Source: Rhabdornis inornatus (lineage: Eukaryota > Chordata > Aves > Passeriformes > Rhabdornithidae). Taken from it: a DNA stretch of 64,000 nucleotides. Location of the stretch: assembly GCA_013397075.1 (NCBI GenBank), contig VWZS01003386.1:186583-250582 (forward strand), read 5' to 3'. Positions 1 through 13,900 of this stretch are shown here, in pieces. Under the pieces are notes generated by a model, which was not told where the DNA came from, did not search any database, and saw only the letters and a program-made list of their open reading frames with translations. Position numbers and translations under genes: made by a program. Positions within the stretch are counted from its first letter, which is position 1. Every line of letters begins with the position of its first letter.

Positions 1-2490
1 TCCTATGGAAAGAAAGTACAACTTGGAAACACCAAACCCTGCCAAGCACCTCAGGCATCTGTAGCAAGACTTAGAGCAGAAAACTCAGGCTAATACGAGG
101 GGTTGAAGGGTTAGCCTGGGTGTTTTGCCACTGCTGCTAAGGGAAACACCTGTATCCACAATAATGTGCAGACTGTAGAAAAAATCTTCCAAAGCTGCAT
201 CTGGAGCTTTGAACCTCCTTGCCTCAAACTTCTCATAAAATGGGATATCCAGCCATAAGTTACCAGCTTTTTTGCCAAACATCTAAAATGTTATCAGATC
301 AACAGAAATGGAAAACAATCAGATCATTTTATTCTGAAGTCATTCCCTTTCCTTTCCTGCCTTGAAGCATTCAAAGAAAACAGGGTTTGCATCTGTGGTT
401 TTGTTTGTTCAGTCCCAGGAGCATCAGGGAAGCTGAACCAAATTGCTTTGAAATCTTCTGCTCTGTAACTTGGTGGCTCAGGCTGAAGAGCAATTTGTTG
501 GTTTGGTGGTGGGGTTGAAGCTTCCCTGCAAACCGGTCTTGTTCAGCCATGAGACAGAAATGTGGATTTAATTATTGACATGGATTTAAACCGTCTTTTG
601 GGATTTAATTTTGGTCTGTAGGATCAGGCCTTGAATGAGTCACTCATAATTATACAAATACTGGGAAAGGGAAATGTATGCTATCTACACAGAGCAAAAG
701 TTAACGTCGGGGTGTTTGTTTTTTGATAAACTCCTACAAGCTTTTTCACTCAGATTTTCCCATCACACCTTAAAATCTATTTATTAAGTTGAAATTCTTC
801 CTCCTTTGATATGAAGGAAAATAAATCCTCCCATGCTGGCTTTCCCATCTGCATGCCTTATATCTGATGACAAATTCACTTCATACTACTTTCTGTTAAA
901 AGTGTAACAGTCCTCTGCAAGGAATATAGAGTTTGGCTGAAGTCAGGATACTGCTCTTCTTTGGCTTGGTTTCATGTTTCTTTCTTCCTTATACCTCATG
1001 CATGGAATTTACAATCAAAAAATTAGAAATACGATCAGTTTCCGTTTAAGAAAAGGTGCAGGTCACCTGTATTCATGAGGCATACCAACAAAAACATACA
1101 CGGTATATAGATTAAATGCAGATGTACTAGACAATCTTTCATTCTTCCCAAACTGCAGCATTAAAAGACAAATGTATTCAATACAATTCACTAATCTGAG
1201 CTCTATCCCATGCCTGGGCTACAGGAGATCCCATTTATGAGCTATGCCTGCTGTGATACATTTACATCAAGTGACTGTGGCCACCTGCACTGACCATATT
1301 TCCCATGTGTGGGATTTCCCAGGCTGGCACATTCGAGAGGGCAGGGTAAGGCTCCCAAGCAGTCCTTTTTTCCCCGGCAGAACCTTTGCATAACATTTTG
1401 TCCACCTAGCCTTTAAAATTTATTTTATGTATTTGACCTGTTGATAGAATTGCATTGGCAGAGTAAATACTCTAAGGATATAACATATAAGGGGACAATT
1501 ACTCTAGAAAAAAATTTACTCCACTCTGGAGCATGCCTTTGAGAGCTGGGATCCTGTGGATCCCAAAACAATGCATTTCCTTGCTCAGCCTTCCCTACCC
1601 CCAGTCACAGTTTGTTTGGGAGGCTCCATGGTGAATGCAGTGTAGATATTTGGCATTTTTCCAACACTGTCTAAACTGGGCTTACTGCCAGCAGGTTGTA
1701 CCAGTAAATCATTAACTGGGGCACCCAAAAGCAAGTTTTATTTCACTGAACTATTTGTAGCCAAAACGTGGTCAGTTGTTTCAAAATGTTTGTTGCATTT
1801 TTAAAATAAAAAAACACAGGGGCTGTTGTTTTCATCTGGTTTCCTTATGATACAGCTTGTAAGACTTTTCTTAATTAATTCCTGCTAGAACTGGAGCTTG
1901 TCTTCTAGACAACATCTGGACTTGATTACTGTGTTGTGCATGTTTTGATCTCTTCCCTTAAAGACCAGCTGTTGATCAAATTCAGTGACCTATAAATAAA
2001 ACCCCCCCGGTTCAATTCCTGATCAGCAAATTTCAGACCTAGGGTAGAAGGAAAAACTGACTCTTGCTCACATGTAAAATTACTGAACTGGGGAGATATT
2101 TCTGAAATGGCCTTGAAAGAAAACCAATCTATGTAAGCAGCCTCCATTCATAAGACCTTGATGGTTCAGGCCTTAAAATGTTGGCCAGCAGCATTTCAAT
2201 TGGTCAATCCCCAACTACATTTAGACTGGAAAAATTTTAGTTGCATTGCTTTGATAGATAATAGGATTTTCTTGGGCTGTTTAATAAGGCGAGGTACAGT
2301 AATACATTAAATAACACTAATGTAAAGTCCTCTGTTATTTCACCCAAACTTGCTTCCTGTGAACCCTTCTACATCCTTAGCCCTATAAATCCTGAATAAA
2401 TGCATTTTGATTTAGATACTGCATTTGCCATGGTAGTAACACTAGTAATAACTATCTTATCTGTGCCAGTTAATTTGCAGTAGATATCCG
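1..2490. other. Non-coding sequence upstream of TMOD3
   Basis: AT-rich sequence with no recognised exon, RNA gene or repeat. A 65-codon minus-strand frame at 85-282 was considered and not accepted. Mammalian synteny would place TMOD2 upstream, but no TMOD2 exon is seen here. Confidence 0.5.
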
Positions 2491-2491
2491 A

Positions 2492-3208
2492 TTGAACCAC
2501 AATTTCTATTTTGCAGGTGTGGCAAGTGAGACACAGAACAGATGGCTATTTGAAGTCTGGGGCCCAGCTGGCAGGCATGCCACAGGAAACAGTAACTGGC
2601 TGAAGGTTGAAAGGTGGAAGGGATTGCCCCCAGGACACAAGATGACCACTACTGAGCCTGGGGCCAGTCCCCAGCACCTCACCATCTCTGTGCCCCTTTA
2701 CAGAGCTCTATATCCCCCCTCTGCTCCAGGCAGCCTGCTCAGAAGTGACTTAGGTTGGTTCACACTGCCCTGGAGACACCCTGGAGTGAAGCAACATGAC
2801 TCTGCTCCATCCATAGAGATGTGGTTCCTCCTCCACCTACCCCAGCTCTGCTGTCTGTTCTGGGACGAGAATGAGGAGATTTTGGCCAAATCCCCACCTT
2901 TTTTACATTGTCCCATTAAAAGTGGTGTGCACCTCAGATGGAAGCAGGATCCAACAGATACTGGGCTCCTCTCTTTACAAGGTCTGCTAATGGTGAAGAA
3001 CTTTCTGTTCTACTTCCTTCTTAATGAATGGATCTGCAGGACAACTCCTTCAGCATTGAATTTCTCTCTTTATCTAAAGAGTCTGAGGTCCAAGGTCAGA
3101 CAAAGGCCTTCTGGGGCTGACCAGTATACACTGGCCATGTTTCTTGTACCACTTTTTTCTTTCCTACAGTCAGTCCCCTGGGAATTACATCATTTGGGAT
3201 ATGCCTAA
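2492..3208 (+). other. Unexplained 238-codon open stretch
   Basis: This frame runs 717 bases without a stop in sequence that is otherwise stop-rich. It starts at TTG rather than a well-placed ATG. A splice-acceptor-like TTTCTATTTTGCAG ends at about 2516. I recognise no domain in the translation. A run of Pro, Leu and Trp suggests translated non-coding or transposon-derived DNA. I do not call it a gene. Confidence 0.2.
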
Positions 3209-4559
3209 ACTGTCTTAATGGTCTACTTGAGAAACAAAGCCTTGTGAGCAATGGTCCCAGATGCTGGGCAGAGCATGTCAGACAGTGTGGACTCCTGCAG
3301 ATGGGGCTGAGAATGCTGCAAGTCTGATGGTGGTGCTTGAGCTCGTCTCCAGACACGCCTCAACAGGTGGGCCCAGGCTGGCCACGAGGCAGCCATCCAC
3401 AAGAAAAGGGAAAAATTCCCACACACACATATAGGCAGCTGCCCCTGTGGCCTCCTACCAAACGCTGTGTAAGCTCACGGGAATGTGCTTGTCTTAACTC
3501 TTTGCATCAGAACATAAAATTCTCAAAGTGTTAGGTTGTGTCTCAAGAGAACCAGGACTGAACCATGTCCCTCTTTGCTGCTACTGGAAGAAATATGATT
3601 TTCTTACTCATAATTTGTTTCAATCTAAGTTTGGCCACTCATCAAAAACAAAAGATATATAGGATAGAGGGTTAGGCATCACTTTTTGTTATCATCTACT
3701 TTACTGGTAATATCCTTCCTGTCTACATCCTGTGTGAATTCCCAAGGCAGGAAGATATTTCTTCTCAAGCCATATACTTTGAACCACTATTCTTCATTTT
3801 TACCACATCAGCATTGTAGAGTAAATATGTTCTGTTTTAATCGGTTCAGGATTATGTTGGAGGCTTTTTGCCTTGCTGTGCTCAGCTCAGTGACCAGCAG
3901 TGAGGAGCTCCCTGCTGCACCTGCTCTTGCTGTGCATGTGCATTTTTCAGCACCAGTGGAACTTCCACTGCTGTCCAGGCCTTCTATTCACATTATAAAC
4001 GTTAAAAAAATCGTATACAGAGTATCGTTTACTAACACGTGGTCTTTAGTAGGTAGATGAAACGTCCACAAAATCCTGTTGATTTGGCACACAGCAGCAC
4101 GGAGGGCACGTTGGTCCTTAGATTCCACCTGCTGTGTGTCACCAGAAGCGCTGAAGGAGCTTTAGGCCCAGAGCTTGCCAGGAGAAGCCGCTGTGTCCCC
4201 GGAATTGCTCCCTTTGAGGGTCAGGGAGTGACAGAGCACTGGACTCCTGTGGGCGGTGACCTGCCTGACAGTCCACAGGTGAAAGCTGCGTGTTTTGAAC
4301 AGAGAGGAAACAAAATGTGGGCAGAGGTGAAGACGAGGAGCCTGAAGGGGCCAGAAGAAGGAAGGAGCTACAAGAGAGATCGGCAAGGCCGTGGAGCGCC
4401 GAAAAGACATCCAAGAGACCCCCCCGCCGGCAGCACACACGCGGTCTGCCCGTCCGGAGGGGCTGCCACACACCACACAGGCACGAGCTGCTCAGAAGGG
4501 GCCTTGCAGATCATCTCGATCCCTGCGGACAGGGGCACCTTGCACAGCCCAGGCTGCTC
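3209..4559. other. Non-coding flank before the CpG island
   Basis: No coding or RNA signal seen. GC content rises from about 4060 toward the island, which opens several chance reading frames on both strands. Confidence 0.5.
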
Positions 4560-5155
4560 AGAGCCCCGTCCAACCTAGCCTTGAGTACCCCACGGCCGGG
4601 GCCGGGGCCGGGGCCGGGGCCGCTCCCAGCCCGCTCCAGGCCCCGGCGCTCCCAGGGGCCGCGCCCTCGTCCGCGCCTGCGCCGGGCGGGTCCGCGGCTC
4701 GCGGGGGGCCCGAAGCCCCGCTGGTGCTGGGAGCGGGGGAGGTCGGGCCGGGGCGGTGGTCGCCCCACAGCGGGGCCCTGCCCGGGCAGCCTCCCGGGCC
4801 GCGGGCGCGGGGCTGGGGGGCCGGGGGGGCTGCGGAGCGCGCCCAGGTGCGTGCGGGGCTGCGCTGGGTGTTCAGCCAGCGCCCCGCTCTGCTGCGAGTC
4901 CCGGGAACGGAGACTTTGGGAACTTCGCCTGTAGAGCTGGTGCCCGTGAATCTTTGAGTTTGCTGATGAGTTTTGCACGGCTCTCACAGCACTCGGGTCC
5001 CCGCAGTCAGTGACGGAGGGATGCCTTTCCGGGGCGGGGTGCGCTCCGTGCACCGACACCGGGCCCTCCTGTTCGCCTCTGCACTGGGCTTGTCCCGAGA
5101 GCTGGGCACGGAGCTTTCGGGGGCCTGCTCTGAGAGCCTGGCGCTCTGTGGGTAG
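4560..5155 (+). promoter_or_regulatory. TMOD3: CpG island, probable TMOD3 promoter and non-coding first exon
   Basis: A sharply bounded GC- and CpG-rich block lies in otherwise AT-rich sequence about 5.7 kb before the first TMOD3 coding exon. No TATA box is evident. Possible splice donors for a non-coding first exon are CAG|GTGCGT at 4846/4847 and TGG|GTAGGC near 5151. I cannot choose between them without transcript data. Assignment to TMOD3 is by position, since no other start is seen nearby. A promoter for a minus-strand transcript cannot be excluded. Confidence 0.6.
4594..4622. repeat. GGGGCC hexanucleotide tract in CpG island
   Basis: Four perfect tandem GGGGCC units occupy 4598-4621, preceded by a partial GGCC. 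Runs of four G on one strand could form a G-quadruplex. The tract sits at the left edge of the probable TMOD3 promoter island. Confidence 0.85.
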
Positions 5156-7702
5156 GCTGTTCTCTGTGTTGAAATAAGTGATGTTCTAGGGAGGTTGCCG
5201 TGTGCTTTAAATTTGCTGTAATGTATTGGTTCAATCCTCATAACTAAAGTTTGGCTACAGTGTCAGGTGTAGAGAGCTTGAAAGGCAGCCAGTGATGTAA
5301 AGGAGGACCTGAAACTGACTCGTACTCAGTTTTCCTGAAGTAATAGAATGGGAATGAATTTAATTTCTTCTACTGTTCTGTTCCAGGGTTGTAAGTTTTG
5401 CCACTTTTCTGCAATGGATAAAAGATAACTGAATGTTTCAATAAACATTCAGGTAGTTTGCATCTGATGTTTCTATTTGACTGAAACACCTGTAGGCAGT
5501 TTCCTCCAGGAGCAGATACTGTATTTTAATGGGCAACAGGTTTCTATCCGAGAATATCCAGGTATTGTCTGAAAAAAATTCTGCCTAAACATCCCTCATC
5601 CTGGCTAGTCAGTAACTTCCTGCATGTTGGGAGAAAGAATGGACAGCTGGAGTGGTGATTCTTGACAGAAGAACTTCTTGGGGCACCTGGGATTTTTATC
5701 TTGTCCCAGCCTTGTATTTATTTGGGATCAGAGCACCTGCCCTGCAGCAAGTTTGATGAGCATGCCTGGAAGTGCCATGGGTGTGCTGAACTGCTGCCAC
5801 TTCCGTGCCCTGTGCAGCTTGCCAGGTACTGGCTTTGGGGCCCCTGGCCCTGTCACCCCTGCTGTTGCCTGGGCTGTCTGGGTATGTCTGTGTAGCCCTG
5901 CAATGTGGGTGACCAGTTTTCAGGAACAGGTACACAGGAGTAAGTTTTTATGGGACAATGCCAACTTGGCAGCTTAGCCATCTCTCAGAGCACCCTGTCT
6001 GCAAGAGAGCTGTGTCCCAGTTCTGTGTCATTGTATACAGCATATATAAAAGAGCAGTGTGGGCTTTGATTGCAGGTACCCTCTGATACAGAGCAGGAGC
6101 TTGCAGGAGATGGAAAGAGATGTGTTCAGATTTCCTTCATTATGGAAGCATCTTCATGGTCTGTGTAGTTACTCTGCAGTAGCTGCCTGTCCCCCTCCAC
6201 TCCCTGGGTCACTGTGTGGACAAATGTGAAGTTAGAGAAGCTCAGTTTGCCATGTATAAAGCTCAGTGAATTGTCTCTTTGAACACAATGAAGTCTTGGG
6301 CTTGCTTTTCTAGGAAAATAGCCCAGAATAGTTGTCTTCCTGCCTGGAAAACACGGTTTACCCTGACGAGAAGTGTATGCAAAGACGAGCTGCCACCTGG
6401 TGGCTCCGTGGGGCTCTGGGCTGGGGGATGTCTGCTCGTCCCTAGGGCAGGACACTCTGGACCCTGTGCCGTACCCCAGGCTGGGGGTTTGGAAGCCTCA
6501 GGTGGGTTTCTAAAAGCTTTCTGCTAAGAAAGGCAGCATTGGGCTGTTCAGCAGCCTTATAAGGCATTACAGAAATATCCTAGGGAACCTGCTGGGCTTA
6601 TGGTAATATTTATATTTACTAATTTTTTCTCCTTGCTTTGGTAAGTAAAGATAGCTCTTTCAAGTGCAGCACATTCTTCATAAACAGTTCTGTATAATCT
6701 TGCACGTTGGAAAATAGAATTGTTGCCATCGTCGGGGTTCCCTGGGGAAATGCTCAGTTTAGGCTCCTCCAGGCAGCTTGGAGGGTCTGGGGCCCTGAGT
6801 GGTGCAGGAATGCTGAGAGCCCTGCACACCCCCTGCTCTGCCAGGTTCACCCAGAGGCTGGGGGGAAGGAGGCTCATGAGGAGCAAATGAGATTGAAGTG
6901 AACTCTGCAAATGTGCTGGCCAAACCCAGCTCAGTTTGTTTTTCATGATGTTGCTTCTATTTTAAAATCCAAGTCACGGAAGCCGTTTACAGTGCACTTC
7001 AACAATGCTGTCGTTTCCTGTGGGCAAGTTATATCTAAAGAGTTTCTCCTGTTTGGGTCCCAAGAAATTGTGTTCTTGAATATAACAGAAATGTCAGGGG
7101 GGGCAAAGGGTGGAGGTTTTGAAAGATAATTAGAAGCTTGCTATTTTTAGAATATTTCGGGTTTTAAAAATACAATTTCAGAGAGGAGGGGAGAAAAATT
7201 ATTTTGACTTGTGGATGAGAGGTGTGTGAAAGTTGCTTGACAGTCTTTCAAGTGATTATTCAGGTAATTATAAAATGGCATTAAGTGAAGTTACTGCTGT
7301 TTTCTCATGTCTTTAGTTCTTCATTGACTTCCCAGGTGAGAGAATAACAGCAAGATTTTTTTCTCTGATGTCCAGCAGAATTTCTTCATTTATGGTTTTT
7401 CAGCTTCTCTTCTGCTTAACAAACAGAGAATTGACATTTGATGGAAGTGATGGCTTTCTTTCCATTTCTCTAAATGTTTCTTATGTGACTTTGAAGTTGC
7501 TGGAGTGAAGAACTTTACGTTGTAGTTATATATCTGAAAAAGAACATTAGCTCTTTGGACTTTTATGCAATGTTTTCATGGTAAAGCTAAGAAGGATACT
7601 TAGAAGTAAACTGGCTCTGCTCATGAAAAAAGGGCAAAGTATTTGCAAAGCCAAAATTGATGGTTACAGTTTTGCCCGTGATTTTGCAGTAAGATCACAC
7701 AT

Positions 7703-7735
<33 letters not shown>

Positions 7736-10700
7736 TGTATGTATATATATATAATGTGCCGCAAATATTCACAGGCCAAGTAGCTGCTCCTTCTAAAAGC
7801 TTGTAGTTATGTATGTGTCTCTATGCTGAAATGCTACAGTGAGTGATGGAAAGCAAATAGAGCACTAAATGTGTTTAATGGGAGGTGAAAGGCTTGTTTG
7901 ATTAGATTAGGGCTTCAGCTGGCCTTTATGCCCTTTTAAGGCAATGAGAATTCCTGACACTATGTTTTAAAACCTGATTTTTAGCATGTTGTATGCAAGT
8001 GTTGTATATGCTGTGTTTTCTTTTGTAGGGAATGTTTCTGAGAGTCATTGCCAAGCAATCTCAGTGTACTACAGACATGCTAACCAGTGCTGCCATCATA
8101 CATTTTAAAGGTGTCTCACATTTAGGATGCTTTCATACTTAAAAAACCCCATCCCTGATAGGTATTAGGAAATATGTCCAAACTCTTTAAATTTGTATTT
8201 GCCAGGCCACATGTGATTCTCTTCTTGCTGAAGTGAAGCCTCAGTTACAGAAACTTTTTTTTTTTGTTCTGCTGATATATTTTCCACGTTTGTGTGTGAC
8301 GATTTGATATGGCTTCTTTGGTTATATACAAACAAGTGAGACTAAGGACTGTGACCTGAAAATTCATTAATGTATTACAAAGGATGAGTAGTTTTCCAAT
8401 ATGAAACATCCCAATGCAGTAAATAAAAGGTAATCAATTCTCAATGACAGAATTTTGTGGCAATTAATGGAGAGAAAATACAGCCTATGTGGAGATAATG
8501 TATGGTTATGCAGTGCTACTCTCAGAGTAAGGGCAGCATTATTCTGCAGCTTGCTAACCATTCTGCTCCTTATAATTACCTGTTAAAACTACACCTTTTA
8601 ATATTTGAATGCAAATGGACATGCAGAAATGTGGTAAATAGCAGTGTCTTGATGTAGGGCTCAGGTGGCGCAGCCTGGTCACAAAGAGCAACGTGTAGTC
8701 AGCTGCAGGAAATGTTTTTCTCCTGTGATCCTGTGTAATGCCTTGGACTGTAAGGAAGGGCAGAACATTAAGGCTCCAGGAATGAGAAGTTCACATGCAG
8801 ATTGTGTGGCATCAGCTAATTGTCCATCAGCTGCTTGCACCTGGAGAAACAAATACTACCACACTATGAAAACTGTAGGAGATGGCTGTCTAGGCCACAG
8901 GTCCTTTAATTACTTTTGGAACTTAGGAAAACATAGGTGTGCTACCATCTGCATTTTCTGCAGCCAATAACTTAGATTATTGCTAGCTCTGTAGCCTCTT
9001 GCAAAAGGTCTGGGCTCTTCCAGCATCATTGAGTTTGTTCAGAGGACACCAGAATTCTTTTGATGTAATTTACCACAAAAATGAGAGTTCCTCCTTATGT
9101 TTGAGAGAACTTTGCAAAGGTCAGTTTCAGTCCCATCAGTGTCAACTGTAGTTCACAGTAAAGTTAACACTTTGAACTGTAGTTCAAAGTAAGTATTTAT
9201 ATCAGCAATACTTTTTTAAAAGCAGACATCCTGAAAATAGCTGAATATATTCCTCATTGAGGTGTAGATGTTGATAGGACCTGAAATTCGCTGTTCTTGC
9301 AAAGGCAGTTGTTAAAGCGACATTAATTTTACAGGTACACTTGACTGAATGGATGTCACAGATGAACCTCTGTGCTCATGTCTGTTTAGTGTCTGTGAAT
9401 TAAAATGTCACCATATGTAACTGTGGCAGCCAAGGAGCCCTTTCTGGATGTAAACAACTGGGGTGGAAGAATCCCGTGTGCAGGATTCCATGGTATAGCA
9501 TGTATGTATACACAGCCTGCCTTTTCTGCTACTTAAGCGGCAGGGGCTAAATTGGTCTGGTTTGGAGGACAGTGTAAGTGTGGATTTGAAGTAATGCAGT
9601 TGTATTAATGCTGTCCTTGAATTGGGGCTACTGGAGAAAAAGTAATTTTTACTGTGTGTCTGATCTGTGTTGAGTATTTCTATAGAACCAAAAAAAAAGG
9701 TTTAAGGACACTAATGAACAGGAATGTATATATTTAGCTTTTCCTTCCCAAACACCTTATGGACTCTCTTGCTTACTTACAGAGAGTCATCTCAATTACA
9801 ATTACCTTTTTTTTGTCTTTGTGGTCAACTTGAAGCAAGAATTTGGCTGAACAAAAAGAGTCCTAGAACTTCTTTCAGAAAAATGAGAGGAAACAACTTG
9901 TCTGCTTGAACACTGCTGTGGTTAACTGTTTTTTCCAAGACAAATGCTCAGAAATGGTGGGTGTTAGAAGAAACGTTCTCTGCACTCTCCTTGTCTGTGA
10001 GAAGTGCTGTATAGACTGTACATTTTGAAGGACCCTGGTTTCCTCAAAATACAGTATTTAGGGACCAGTCACACAGTTTATTTTTAATTTTTTTTTTTAA
10101 TTTTAGGTTTTTTATGGCAGTAGGATTGACCGGAGTGCTGCCACTTAGGAGCTGTATTTCCTATGCTTTTCATCAAGCTATTGTAATTTTCTGTGGACAG
10201 AACAGATTGTTGCTTCGATGGTAGTGCTATAATTAACTTGGAGGCAAACTTCCTTTGTTTCATCTCTAGGTAAATACGCAGGGATATGAGTCAGTAATAA
10301 CCAATTACTTTGTTTATAGTGAAGTTATCCTTAAGTGGCCTTGATCTGCTGCAGCAACAATAAATGTGGAGCATCTTAACTCTTCTTTTGGCTTCTTTAT
10401 ATGTAAAAAATGACGGTGTCAAACTGGACTTATAAATAGTAAGATCTCCTCCCTCCTGCCTTACAACCTACCCAGCTCTGTGGGAATTACAGCTCTGGAG
10501 TTCTTGCAAGAGGACTGGGTATTGACTTTGATCTGAAAATAGATATAGCTTAATTAGATATAGTCTCTTTAGTTGAAGACAAGGGCATGGTGGGACAGGA
10601 TTCTCATCAGTGATGAGGAACACAGCTTCCAGGTGCTCCTTGTCAGCTGCAGAATAACAGATACCAGTACTGGGTGACAAAGCTTTCCTTTCACACATGT

Positions 10701-10777
10701 ATGTGGAAGCTGAAGATGCTTTGTGGTTGGGATATTTACCTTAACTCTGCTTATTTCTTTTTAAAAGTTTTTCACAG
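5156..10777 (+). other. TMOD3: Presumed TMOD3 first intron
   Basis: If the CpG island is the TMOD3 start, this is its 5' intron, ending at the CACAG acceptor at 10777. It contains the ATAC microsatellite and a short perfect hairpin sequence at 9171-9188 (TTTGAACT-GT-AGTTCAAA). No other feature seen. Confidence 0.5.
7700..7754. repeat. ATAC/AT microsatellite
   Basis: About six ATAC repeats run into (AT)n and GTAT units, forming a partly self-complementary block in the presumed TMOD3 5' intron. Likely length-polymorphic. Confidence 0.9.
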
Positions 10778-10832
10778 ATCTGGATTAGAATTAAGACTTG
10801 GGTTTTGAAGTGTTGGAGCAACTGCCCAAGTC

Positions 10833-10958
10833 ATGACGCTCCCATTTCGAAAGGACTTGGACAAGTACAAAGATCTTGATGAAGATGAAATTCTTGGCAA
10901 ACTTTCGGAAGAAGAACTGAAACAACTGGAAACTGTTTTGGATGATCTTGACCCTGAG
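10833..10958 (+). CDS. TMOD3: TMOD3 coding exon 1 (residues 1-42)
   Basis: The exon probably begins at 10778 after a CACAG acceptor, leaving 55 bases of 5' UTR before the ATG. It encodes the first tropomyosin-binding helix and ends in LDDLDPE at a GAG|GTAGGC donor, phase 0. The start has G at -3. It is the only start consistent with the family N terminus. Confidence 0.95.
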
Positions 10959-13900
10959 GTAGGCATTAGCCAAGAGAAGTTTTATTTTTTTATTTGTTCC
11001 ATTACTAGTCTAAAATAAATTGACACTTTGTACAATATACTTTTGGACAGAGTTTTTTTTCATAGCCTGTTGATGATCTCACAGATATATATGTGTATAT
11101 AATACTTATTTCCTGTTTGCAAGGTGGACACAATTGTAGTAAAGGAGAACATAAGAAGGGATAGCTGTGAGGAGCTTTCTGGGATTGATTATAAATAAGA
11201 ATTGCTGTTGTTCATGTTCTTGAAAAGAAAGTTTATTTAGAAAGGCCTGTTTAACTTTCCTGTTTCCAGTGCTGTCTGGTAAACAGCCCTTTTGCATCCA
11301 TGTTTGTTTTATTATTTCTGCTGTGGAGTTTGATGGGAGTGGGAGGGTGCCAGCCCCTTCTCATGATTCCTGGTCTTGTATCTGGTAGCTTATATCTATT
11401 CTTGTCCTCATGCTGACTTTGTGAAGAGAAGACAAATAATTGCTAAGCTCCTGAATGATTATGTCAGCATGGGGTATTAAATAAAGAATATTGCAGATTT
11501 GTCCTCTATAGATATTGGAGCTAATGTCAGTCTCCAAGACTTGATGTTTTCATCTTATGGGTCTGTGTTTTTGTTTTAATAAAACCAGGATTAGTTTAAT
11601 CTTGATGTTCAGGGATCAGTTCAGAATATTATATCACCTGTTTTGTTGCACTGCAAGATATTACTGATATTTTAAATGCCTTTGACTTTATGGATATTTT
11701 AACAGGAGAACTGGCAAAAGGGACTGGTTGTCTTTCATGGCAGTCAGAATTCCTATACATTCTGGTCTTTCTGAACTAATATACTTTATTTTTTTTCTCT
11801 TTAGTTGAAATATGTTGATGTTATCAAAGAAACATCCCATACTGAGTCAGGTCAAAACCAGAAATACTGTGTGTTAAAATAATAGTAGAGTCAGTTGTCT
11901 TACAGACTTAAAAATCACATGGATGTAAGTGACAGAGGAAATAGTCTCTTGCTGAATGTCTAAACTGTAAATAGCTGAGTTTTATTTAGAACTACTCATT
12001 TAAACAGTGCTGATTCTAGCAAAGAAATGTAAAGTAACTGGCAAATTGAGTGCTGGGAGCTATTGTACTTAAAGAATTGCTTCTATCCTACTGAGAGCAC
12101 AGTGTGCTGTATTTTCATTATATTCTCCATGTTTAGATTACCTTGTGTCCTTCCCTGCCCCAAAAAAAGGAAGTTGGCAGGGGATCAAAGATTGCCTATA
12201 AAAGATGATGTACCAGGGCTGAACCTTGCAAAAAGGGAGGAGGAAGAGGGAAATGAAACTAAGCAGGTGCTCACCCAGACTTTCTAAGCTGCATTTGTTT
12301 TGCAGAATGCGCTGCTGCCTGCAGGCTTCCGGCAGAAGGACCAGACTGCCAAGAAGGCCTCGGGTCCCTTCGACAGGGAACGGCTCCTGGCCTATTTGGA
12401 GAAGCAGGCGCTGGAGTACAAGGACAGGGAAGACTATGTGCCTTTTACAAGAGAAAAGAAAGGTAACACCACCCTTTCCTGTGTAAGTGCTTATGAAATC
12501 TCTGAAGTGGGCGAGCCAGAACTGCTGTGAACTGAACGTGAGTGAAGCACTGGCAGCTGTAATGCTTTTAACTCACAGTGTTTCCAAATGGCTGCTACTG
12601 TGCAGGGCCAGGAGGCTTCCTGTTCAGGCATTTGTGCCACTGGGGATGGTGTGCTTCATGTGTGTAGCACAGGAAGGAAACAAGACTCAAAGATTTTATT
12701 ATAGATACTGATGGGCATGGTATCCTCAAAGTAAGAGCTAACGCTGATTTATGCCAATAACAAATGCTGTCATTGTGCTTGTGGCTTATGCCTTGTGCTG
12801 AGTACAGACAGCAACCTTTTTAACACTGTGTTGGATTAGAAAAATAGCAGTTGAATGATGTTGTGGTAGACAGTAATGTTCGAAGATGATGTAGGCTGAC
12901 AAGGCCAGACAAGTGGTGTATGCAGTTATGCAGTCATGGTGTTTTTCTGTCATCCGTACTGAAAGCTTTAATAAGATTGCATAGTTACTCCTAACTAATT
13001 ATATAGGTAAGATCACAGCTTTTGAAATCTGGCAGTGGTTTGTGGTCTGAAAACCATGGGCATATTATTAAAGCCTGGGATTTTAAATTTTTGCTTTGGA
13101 TCTAGCATTTTCCTTTTCAGAACAAAATTGAAAAAGAGTGTGCTTCTTAAATATTGTAAGAACAACTCTTTTTTTTTTTTTCCCCCACCCAGAACAGAAG
13201 TTCCCAAATTTGTGGAGCCTTACAAAGCACTGTTGGTAGGCACAGATACTCCCAGACCTGTGCAGGGCACATATGCATAGGAGCAGGCTTTTAGCTGTTG
13301 CCACAGTGTTTGAGCACTGCTTGAGTCCTGGCTCATGAGAACCTTCCCCAGCAGCAGGGCAGATCTGCTGCACTAGCACTTCAGTAAATTGTTTCCTAAG
13401 TTGTATTCCAGCTGCTCCAGATGAGCAGGCTCCTCTTTTCTTAAGGGTTTGAAACCCTTTAATTCTACTTAATTCTCTGGTGTGAATCATTGCTTATTTC
13501 AGGATCGAGTCTTCATTCATCCACTGAGTTTGTGTATATGATTGTGGGGACTATTTAGTGAAAATTTTGTTGGAGGTATTGGCATTTTCTCTGTCTGTGC
13601 CAGATAGCTTTACCTGACGAAGCTGGTGCCTCCCTTTTTTTCTTGAAGTAATAGATTGTGACTTTACAGTGTGCTGCCCTCTGTATGATGGACTTTCTTC
13701 AAAGAGCGTTTTTTGCTTTATTTTGTAGTTCAGCTCCCTGTGTGTTGAGAGATAACTGTGGCACTCCTGTGCTGACAGCAGAACAGGAGTTTGGTGACTG
13801 AACCTGTAGGAGTAACTAAGTGAAGGACCATGCAATATTGACTGTAAAGGCAGAGGCACCCACAGCAGCAGTACCTTCATGGTACCTCTGCTGCTGCCAA

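Noticed and set aside
85..282. 65-codon minus-strand frame with a protein-like composition
   Set aside because: Too short to support alone. No conserved family was recognised and no matching neighbouring exon was found.
2009..2019. tRNA B-box-like GGTTCAATTCC
   Set aside because: No A box, acceptor stem or cloverleaf could be fitted around it.
4317..5059. Several long overlapping frames on both strands in the CpG island
   Set aside because: High GC removes stop codons by chance. The translations are Pro/Arg/Gly/Ala low-complexity and overlap one another on both strands.
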